Shown: positions 56,282-64,000 of the stretch, in pieces
Position numbering within the stretch: position 1 is the stretch's first letter
How the letters are laid out: each line of letters begins with the position of its first letter
Origin: Scleroderma bovista
Taxonomy: Eukaryota; Basidiomycota; Agaricomycetes; Boletales; Sclerodermataceae
Assembly: GCA_037178675.1 (NCBI GenBank)
Contig: JAYMGJ010000569.1
Span: 1-64,000 of the forward strand
Direction of reading: 5' to 3'
Length of the DNA stretch: 64,000 bases
Notes under the pieces: model-generated
What the model was told of the DNA's origin: nothing
Databases searched by the model: none
The model's input: the letters and a program-made list of their open reading frames with translations, nothing else
Made by a program: the position numbers and the translations under genes

Positions 56282-56962
56282 TGTCAGAATTGTTTCCTCC
56301 GACGAACTCTGACGAGAGCAGAGATAAGTACGAGGGGTCGTCGACAACAGGCGGAGGAGATGCGGAAGCGTTTGAGGTCTTGGCTTCAGCGTATGTGCTG
56401 CGCCCTTGCGATACCTGCGTCCTCGTATTTCAGAGGACTAAGGAATGGAGAGACGGAGGTCCGACGAAGGTCGGGTTTGCCAGAAGGCAGAGGGGACAGA
56501 GGAGAGTTTGCGGGAGGTATTCAAGCTGATATTCGAACTGAGGGACAATTCCCTCAGCATGCGGAGTACTTATACTTTACATCGGGAATGTACAGTAACC
56601 GAGAAGCGGAGAGAAACATAGCGGAGATGTAGGTAAGAGTCTGCGGATGACAAATGGATGAGTAACATACACGGAACGAAGGTCAGTGATAAGCGTAACG
56701 GATCAAAAGGTTAACGGATCACAGCTATTAGTAATCGTTATCTAATCTAAAATGGGAACAAAGGGAACAGGAACAGAAACGGAACGGAGGCATACAATAA
56801 CCGGAGGCGTAGACGCGGAACTATATACTAAAAGGAGATGGAGCGTCAATTGTCGGAGCGGAGATGGATACGTAGCATCGGAGGTGTGCGATTACGATCG
56901 GACTTTAGTTTACAACAGACTAGAGGCCTTGCGGAGTCACGAGGTGTCACGCGGTCGTGACA
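56282..56962 (+). mobile_element. Solo LTR, family D, TSD CAAGT
   Basis: This 681-bp LTR runs from TGTCAGAATTG to GGTCGTGACA, flanked by CAAGT at 56277-56281 and 56963-56967. It shares GGCTTCAGC-TATGTGCTGC-CCCTTG with family G LTRs. Orientation is tentative. Confidence 0.9.
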
Positions 56963-57426
56963 CAAGTCCGGGTCTACTCCAGTAGGGGGTCCGGTCAAGT
57001 CCAGATGAAAGCGGACGAGAGGGGAGGTCAGAGGTTTGGGCAGAGGTTAGCCCGGGCCAGAGTTGTGACCATTTGGATTCAACAACAAGGACGGCGAGTG
57101 TTGATCCCTTGTGTAGGTTCTGGTCAGACGGAGATAGAGACGGAGACGGACAGAGTATCAGGAGTAGTGACTTAGATGATTTCAGACTGAGGTATACAGA
57201 ATAAACTACGGAGTACTTATACTAAGTAGAAACTAGGGTCGAGTACATACGGTGACAAGTAAACAACCTAATAGTGGACAAGGAATGACCGGAGTTAGGA
57301 CTAGGTCAGGTCCGGTGAAAATAAAGTCAGGCCCAGTGAAAATGCTACAAGGTATAGGATATATCGAGTTCACGGAGAACTCACGTCAAGGCAGGGTAGA
57401 CGGCGAGGTGTGGTAATGAGCGAATG

Positions 57427-58689
57427 TGTCATATCCATACTTTTCCAGTCGCAACTCCGGTCTAACCATGGCCCGCCTGACCTCTCCTTAGGCATAGATG
57501 CAACTCCGGATCTAGTCCGGCCATCTCCAGCCCTATAGCTGCACTCCAGCTCAACTCCAGTCACTACGTCCATCTCCGCCTCAGGACTAACCCCTGTCTT
57601 CCTACAGACAGATCCGCAGTCTAACTCCTCCGTGTCAGACCTGTACCTACCACTAGTCGCTACTCCGGTTTCAGTCCAGCCACTCCCTTAGCTTTGTCTG
57701 CGACGTAGCCCAACTCCGGCTGGTACATCCAACTCCGGCTCAGTTCTGCTCCTGTTGCGCTCCGCTTCCCCTGATAGGTCCACCAATGGCCTTGGACATT
57801 TCCATGTCCAACTCCGGACCTTCCTCTGGCTACTCTGCCCTCCCTCCACTCTTGCACTTCCTCTGGTCGTGCACTTCCTCCTGTCCTGCTTCCTCCGGTT
57901 CAACTTCCTCCAGTTCCACTTCCTCCGGTCCTGGACATCGCTCCGGACTTAACATTAGTTAAGTCCACCTCCAACCCTTACCTGTCCTCTTCCGACCTAG
58001 TTCCCTTTACTTCACTGTCCCTGCTTTTCCTCCGTCATCCCTGTATCTCTAGTTCCCCGTGTCTGCTCCCGCTCCGGTTTATTTTCCTGTACCTGCTTTA
58101 TTTTCCTGTCCGTTTCTGCTCTGTCCCTTGTCCCAACTAAGGTGTTTACTTGTCACCGTATATACTCACCCTAGTTCTCATTTACTATATAAACTACTAT
58201 ACTCCGGCCTAGTAGTTTCCTTAGATCAAATCTCGACTAAGATACTCCCCACTCTGTACTACCCACTATGCTCTCCTAAATCCATCTGTTCATCTGAACT
58301 CCTGAACTCCGGCCAACTCTGGCCTCCGTCCTATCTTGTCCCCTTGGTCCTATGTCCGATCCTAGCAAGTCTCCTACTTGCACGAGGGCAAAAGCCACCT
58401 CTGTCCCAGACTCGATGCTAGACCTCTCAGGACTTATCCCACCTCTGGGATGTCCTTCGCTCCGGACAAGCTGCACTCAACTCCGGACCACTTTCCCGCG
58501 GTCCGGACTTACTCCGCAAAAACCCAGACTTACTCCCTGTGCTTCTCTAGTGCCCGGGCTTCGTTCGTTTGACCTGGACTTGACTCTCCGCACTAACTAG
58601 CACCTACTAGTGTCTGGACTTACCTCCTCATTAGTTCCCTGCGCCTCTGGACCTCCTAGTAAGATCGTTGAGGAGAACCAGTTTTGACA
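57427..58689 (-). mobile_element. Solo LTR, family C, TSD GAATG
   Basis: This 1263-bp LTR in minus orientation runs from TGTCATATCC to CCAGTTTTGACA, flanked by GAATG at 57422-57426 and 58690-58694. It has about one unit of the 17-bp minisatellite. Confidence 0.92.
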
Positions 58690-59101
58690 GAATGGAGCAT
58701 AGACCAGGTGTCATGCTTAATGGAAGTATAACTGCGCGACTGTGACTGGAGTAAGTGACTGAGCGACCAGAGTTGAGCTGCAGAACTGCAATGCGACCAG
58801 AGTAACCAGATAAGTCCCGGAGTTGGACATGGTCATAACATGTACATGCTGTATCCCTTGATGTCATTAGCATAGCCTTACCACAGGATGGCAGCTGTGT
58901 TCACTGCCTCGTACAGCATACAGCCTCATGGATAGCCTCGCACAGGACACATGTAGTATAGTATATATACCATTGCAATCCAGCACCCAGAGGCTCTCCA
59001 TTCGAGCTCTCTTTGGGTCTTTGCTCTAAGACACTTGCATCCTTTCCTCTCAGAGTTCATTGTGTGGTAGTTCTTTGGGTTTCGCCCTTAGGGTTGTCTC
59101 A

Positions 59102-59957
59102 TTCCAGGACCGCGCCAAAGTGTTCTGCCTAGATAGGGCTAAGGTAACCTTCGCTCAGTCCTATCTCAAAGGTATGACGTTGGAATGGTTCGAACCGGAC
59201 CTCCTGAATTCTGGAGATCTGGCTGACTATCCATGCTGGATGGATAGCTAGGTTCACTTCATTGCCAAGCTCCAGAGCACGTTCGGCCCTCATGACCCTA
59301 TCACCAATGCCGAGCATCAGCTCAATCACCTCTGGATGAAGGACGCACACCGTGTTACGCGGTATATCATGGACTTCAACCGCCTCGCCTCCCAGGTCCA
59401 GGATTATGGAAATGGTGTGCTCCGCCGCCTATTCTACTCCAGACTTCCAGATCGTCTGAAAGACGAGATTGCTCGAGTCGGCAAGCCCCTGACTCTCCAT
59501 GGACTCCAGGTACTATGCGAGGAGATCGATGCACGCTACTGGGAGCGCAAGGACGAGATTGCTCATACCACAAAGAGTCAGTCCACCTCATCCCCAGCTA
59601 AGTCCTCCGACTGCGGAGGCACCTCACCCAAGTCCGTCAAGGAGAAATCCAAAACCGGCAACACCTCTAGCTCCGCCACTGCTGGGTCATCCAAAACGAC
59701 CAGCAACCCATCCTCTTCCGGCTCCACCAGACTGGACCTCACCAACAAGCTTGTAAGGATGGGAAGCTCACTGCTGATGAGCAAAAAAGGTGTCTAGATA
59801 ATAACCTCTGCATGTTCTGCGGGGGTCCCGGTCACTTTGCGGACAACTGTCCCAAGAAAACCAAAAAGGCCAAGGCTCACGCTGCAGCCACTGATGCTAC
59901 CGAGTCTGGTAAAACAGACTCGAACTCAGGTGCGAACTCTGAGTCAAAAAAAGAGTA
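59102..59957 (+). pseudogene. Gypsy A Gag, C-terminal part
   Basis: This continues the Gag interrupted at 50225. It reads QDRAKVFCLDRAKVTFAQSYL, then a stop (WMDS-TAG at about 59250, where A2 has TGG), then the rest of the capsid (KDAHRVTRYIMDFNRLASQV), a Ser-rich linker, a frameshift near 59755 and a CCHC knuckle (CMFCGGPGHFADNCP, near 59812). It ends ESKKE-stop at 59957. Confidence 0.9.
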
Positions 59958-60032
59958 AGCAGCTCCCGGCCCTCTGCACAACCAGCGAGCTGCATTGACT
60001 CCGGAAGTGCACCCAAGGAGGCCCACCTCAAC

Positions 60033-63000
60033 GTGTCCGCTCTTTATGACCCTAACTCCCTTATGCCCCATGTTTCCCTCTTATCTTTGGACTTACCTAA
60101 AAATTGCGCACTTGTGGACTCCAGGTCCACCCATTGTTTCATAGACATAAAATTCACGCACAAAAACAAATTTACGGCCTACTCTGTAACTCCGATTGTA
60201 CTCCGGCTTTTTGATGGCTCTTCAAACTTTGTAATCACAGAAGCTATCGACTTAACAGTGCAGTTCCCCACTACCAGTGATGTCACCCCCATGACCTTTT
60301 ACCTCACCCCGTTGGATTCTGAATGCATTATCATTCTCGGACATAACTGGCTCACCCACTACAATCTGTTGATTGATTGGGTATTGAGCAGCTTAACGTT
60401 CCGGACTCCTGCAGAAAGTTTGCCAGTGCCCCCATCAACTCCCTCTCCGGTTCCGCCCGGTAACCCTGTCTCCGGCCTCCCGCCATCTGTCGACACTCTG
60501 GTCTGCAACCCTCCATATATCTCTCTGATAAACACAGCCGCATTCATGCGTGCGTGCAAATTAGAGGGATCAACAAAATACCAACTTCAGCTGTGTCCCT
60601 CCGACTCAGTGAAGGCCTGGTCTTCCTCCTCATCCACCCCTCTGGTCCCAGACATTGTTCCTCTGGAGTATCATGATTATGCGGATGTGTTCAGTAAAGC
60701 GAAAGCATCTGAACTTCCCCCACATTGTGATTACGATCTGAAGTTTGACCTTGAAGAAGGTACTTCACCCCCTTTGGGAACATTATACTCACTGTCTCCA
60801 GTTGAGCTCTCCGCTCTCTGGACTTTCATCAACGAAAATCTGAATACAGGTTTCATCCATCCTACCGCCTCTTCCCATGCTGCTCCAGTCCTCTTCGTTA
60901 AAAAGAAGGATGGCTCACTCTGCCTCTGCGTTGACTTCCGAGGCCTCAACAAAATCACCAAAAAGGATCGCTACCCACTCCCTCTCATTTCTGACCTTTT
61001 GGACTCTCCCAGCCGTGCTAAAATCTACTCCAAGATCAACCTCCGGCATGCCTACCACCTTGTCCAGATTGCTCTGGGCAATGAATGGAAAACTGCCTTC
61101 TGCACGCACTATGGGTCCTATGAGTGGTTAGTCATGCCCTTCGGCCTCACTAACACCCCTGTAGCCTTCCAGTGTTTTGTCAACACCATCTTCACTGACA
61201 TGCTAGACGTCTGCATTGTCGTGTACCTCGACGGCATCCTCATCTACTCTGAGGATATGGATTCTCACCAGCAGCACATCCGGGAAGTACTCCGCCGTCT
61301 CCAGCTACATGGCCTCTTTGTCAAACCGGAGAAATGCAAGTTCCACTCAGACTCGGTAGAGTATCTTGGCTACCACCTATCTCCGAAAGGTTTGACAATG
61401 TCTCCAGACAAGATCCAAACCATCTCTGACTGGCCTGAACCATGAAAGGTAAAGGACATTCAGTCCTTCCTAGGCTTTGCCAATTTCTACTGCCGGTTCA
61501 TCTTTAACTACTCTGACATTGTAGTTCCTCTCACCCGCCTCACCCGGAAGGATGCTCCCTGGAACTTCTCCGAGGACTGTCGACGTTCGTTCAATGCTCT
61601 TATGCATGCCTTCACCACTGCACCCATTCTCACTCACTTCATTCCGGATACCCCTATCATCATGGAAACCGATGCCTCTGACTATGCTGTCACCAGTATC
61701 TTGTCTATTGCTTGTGCCGACAGAGAAATCCATCTGATTGCCTACTACTCCCAGACCTTGACTGCTCCGGAGCTGAACTACAACACCCACGATAAGGAAT
61801 TGCTCACTATCTTCGAAGCATTCCAGAACTGGTGCCACTACCTTGAAGGCTCCACCTCTCCTATTGACGTCGTCACGGACCACAAAAATCTTGAGTATTT
61901 CTCAACCTCAAAAGTACTCTCCTGCCAGCAAGCCCGGTGGTCCGAATTTTTATCACAATTTAACCTTGTCATTCGTTTCTGTCCCGGGAAACTTGGTGCC
62001 AAGCCGGACGCTCTCACTAGATGATGGGACATCTACCCCAAAGAGGGGGATAGTGGCTATGCCCAGGTTAATCCCCAAAATCTTAGGCCAGTGTTCACTC
62101 AAGAACAGCTCTCTAATTCTCTCCGCACTACTTACCTAGAATTTCTGGTCCTCCATGCAGTCGCAATCATGGACGTGGAAACACTTCATAGTGACATCCT
62201 CTCTGCACTACCCTCTGATCCCATTGCCCAGGTCCACCTCGCAGATCCACCAGACTCTCGTTGGTCCACCGACGAGGCTGGATTCCTTCGACTATACGGT
62301 CGCATATATGTACCAGACTTGGATGACCTCCATCTCCGGGTACTCCGGTATCGACACGATCACCCACTCGCTGGTCACTTTGGGCAAAACTGGACTCTAG
62401 AACTAATCCGGCGTGAATATACTTGGCCTGGTCTCAGGACCTTTGTCAAGGACTACATCCGGTCCTGTACCTCCTGCGCAAGAGCTAAGACACCGCATCA
62501 TAGACCATACGGACTGCTAAAGCAGCTCCCAGTACCAGAGAAGCCCTGGAATTCCATCTCCATGGATTTCATAGAGCAACTCCCTTCATCTACCGGTAGA
62601 TAGGCTTTCTAAACAAGCCATTTTCATCCCTACTCACGACACCATCACTAGCCCGGAGCTTGCAAAGCTATTCCTCCTCCATGTGTTCTCCAAGCACAGT
62701 GTTCCCGCCCACGTCACTTCAGATTGCGGTACCGAGTTCATCTCCCATTTCTTCCAGTCACTCAGAAAAGCCCTCGAAATGTGCCTCCACTTCACCTCCG
62801 GTTACCACCCAGAGGGCGATGGCCAGACAGAGTGGTCCAATCAGACACTCGAACAGTACCTCCGCGTCTACTGCAACTACCAGCAGGACAACTGGGTGGA
62901 CCTACTCCCACTGGCGGAGTTCGCTTACAACAACGCACCTAGTGCTACCACCAGAGTTTCACCTTTCTTTGCTAATAAGGGCTATCACCCTAACATCTCC

Positions 63001-63621
63001 GTTTACCCAGAACACAATATGACCTCCACGCGGGCTCGCGGCTATGCAGTCGACCTTGAGTCACTACACCAATACCTTAGGGAAGAAATGGCTAACGCTC
63101 AACTACGTTACCAAGGTCCGGCAGATGCTAAACACTCTCCAGCACTGGACTTCCAAGTTGGTGACCAAGTCTACATCAAAGCCAAATACTTCCGGTCCAC
63201 ATGACCATCTAAAAAACTATTGGAGAAAAACCTTGGGCCCTATACCATCATAGTTCAAGTGGGCTCTCTCTCCTTTACACTCTGCCTTCCAGACTCCATG
63301 CGCGCAGTTCACCCAGTTTTCCACGTCTTCCAGCTCGAACCGGCCATACCCAATACCATCCTGGACTGGATTCAACCTCCGTCACCACCAGTTGAGGTGG
63401 ATGGCGAGCCGGAGTTCAAGATCTCCAAGATCCTTGACTCCAAGGTTGACTGTCGCCACAAAACATGCAAGCTCTTGTACCTGGTACATTGGTCCAGTTA
63501 CGAAGGGACTGACAAAGAAACGTCATGGCTTCTTGCCACTGAACTAGGCAACACAACGGAACTTCTAGAAGATTACCATGTCCAGTATCTGGACAAACCT
63601 GGACCACTCGCGTCCATGTAG
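60033..63621 (+). pseudogene. Gypsy A Pol: protease, RT, RNase H, integrase, chromodomain
   Basis: Protease CALVDSRSTHCFID (near 60100). RT core with the catalytic box changed to VVYLDGILIYS (near 61230), where family members have YLDD. RNase H METDASDYAVTS and VTDHKNLEYF. Integrase zinc finger and core (HPLAGHFGQ, CTSCARAK, SMDFIEQLP, TSDCGTEF, GQTEWSNQ), an SH3-like segment VGDQVYIKAKYF, and chromodomain YLVHWSSYEGTDKETSW ending at 63621. Defects: TGA near 61443, 62023 and 63203, each in a place where CGA would restore Arg; a deletion with frameshift near 62600; and the RT active-site change. It is clearly inactive. Confidence 0.9.
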
Positions 63622-63785
63622 TACTACTCTCGCCTCTGTTTCCTTTATCTGTTTCCCCTATCTGTTTCACTCTGTCTCAATTAATATTACTCACTCTATC
63701 TGTCTCAGTCCAGTTATCTCTTATAAAAAGACAAAAGCAGTACTAATTACATTTCTATTTACAAAAAGATCCAGACCGGACCGGT

Positions 63786-64000
63786 TCATGCGCGAGGGGG
63801 AGCATGGTGCGACAACAGTTCGTCGCCGGCCTGCTCCATCTCCTGCTCAAGGCCCTCCACTTCCCGGTCAATCTCCTCCAGGTCCACCTCACCCTCACTC
63901 TCTGGATCCGTCCCCGGTTCGTTGTGGGGCCCGTTGAACCAATGGCACTCCTCGAGAAACATCTCAAGGGTACGACCCACCCGGTCGTTGGATCGCGCAA
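63786..64000 (-). CDS. Antisense gene of gypsy A, C-terminal end (partial)
   Basis: The minus strand reads ARSNDRVGRTLEMFLEECHW, FNGPHNEPGTDPESEGEVDL and an acidic helix ending DELLSHHAPPRA-stop. It aligns along its length with the C-terminus of the antisense gene at 47.84-48.05 kb. The codon that is TGA there is CGA here. It is convergent to the A pol, 165 bp from its stop. The rest lies beyond the window. Confidence 0.7.
   Translation of the reverse strand, partial: ARSNDRVGRTLEMFLEECHWFNGPHNEPGTDPESEGEVDLEEIDREVEGLEQEMEQAGDELLSHHAPPRA

Larger units (their letters stand above)
56274..58840 (-). mobile_element. Solo LTR of gypsy A in B's 3' LTR, TSD TGTAC
   Basis: Minus-orientation A LTR from TGTCAAGT to GGTCATAACA, flanked by TGTAC at 56269-56273 and 58841-58845. 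It carries two further solo LTRs (56282-56962 and 57427-58689). Without them it is about 610 bp. Confidence 0.92.
56148..59101 (+). repeat. 3' LTR of gypsy B, split by nested LTRs
   Basis: This runs from TGTAACGGTC at 56148 to GTTGTCTCA at 59101. An insertion at 56274-58840 (TSD TGTAC) divides it. Removing the insertion restores a ~382-bp LTR. Against the 5' LTR I count six substitutions, all transitions, plus the ~50-bp indel. Confidence 0.92.

Noticed and set aside
61470..61883. Minus-strand ORF over RNase H of gypsy A
   Set aside because: It overlaps a clear RNase H frame and is a shadow created by codon bias.

Overview
The window looks like part of a transposon-dense chromosome region of a basidiomycete fungus, most likely an agaricomycete. 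The evidence is spliced genes with short GT-AG introns, together with Plavaka and KDZ transposases (with a CxC2 cysteine cluster), a TET/JBP-like oxygenase, chromodomain Ty3/gypsy elements and Ty1/copia elements. I see no convincing single-copy host gene, rRNA, tRNA or CRISPR array. Nearly every coding stretch is a broken mobile-element gene.

Layout. 1-2672: 3' half of a gypsy element (family E) with a copia/gypsy chimeric ORF, an antisense spliced gene and a 3' LTR. 2673-5591: truncated gypsy B copy carrying a MITE. 5592-10684: gypsy A LTRs and gag/protease on the minus strand, with nested MITEs. 10685-13440: Plavaka transposase pseudogene with a MITE and a solo LTR inside. 13441-14774: unassigned. 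14775-22425: copia elements on the minus strand with LTRs and a degenerate satellite. 22426-33806: KDZ/TET transposon territory, with subterminal repeats, a gene of unknown function split by a 1.3-kb solo LTR, a conserved KDZ-linked gene, a KDZ transposase, a 1-kb foldback and a TET/JBP-like gene. 33807-36570: satellite, solo LTR and MITE. 36571-44399: Ser-rich ORFs, gypsy G gag, copia remnants and minisatellites. 44400-64000: a nest of gypsy elements. A minus-strand A element (A') contains a plus-strand A element in its pol; that contains a full-length B element in its gag; B's 3' LTR contains a solo A LTR, which itself contains two further solo LTRs. Each insertion from B inward has a matching target-site duplication (TSD).

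How the parts work together. Three gypsy lineages appear to prime reverse transcription from the 5' end of their own transcript (Tf1/sushi style), while the copia elements carry a primer-binding site for the anticodon region of initiator tRNA-Met. At least two related gypsy lineages carry a convergent, intron-containing gene for a Zn2Cys6-like coiled-coil protein with its own TATA box. Many inactivating stops sit where a CGA codon would be expected, and five are confirmed or supported by paralogous copies in the window. This is what decay of methylated CpG would produce, and it is suggestive next to a TET/JBP-type 5-methylcytosine oxygenase homologue. All family names are from recognition without database searches.
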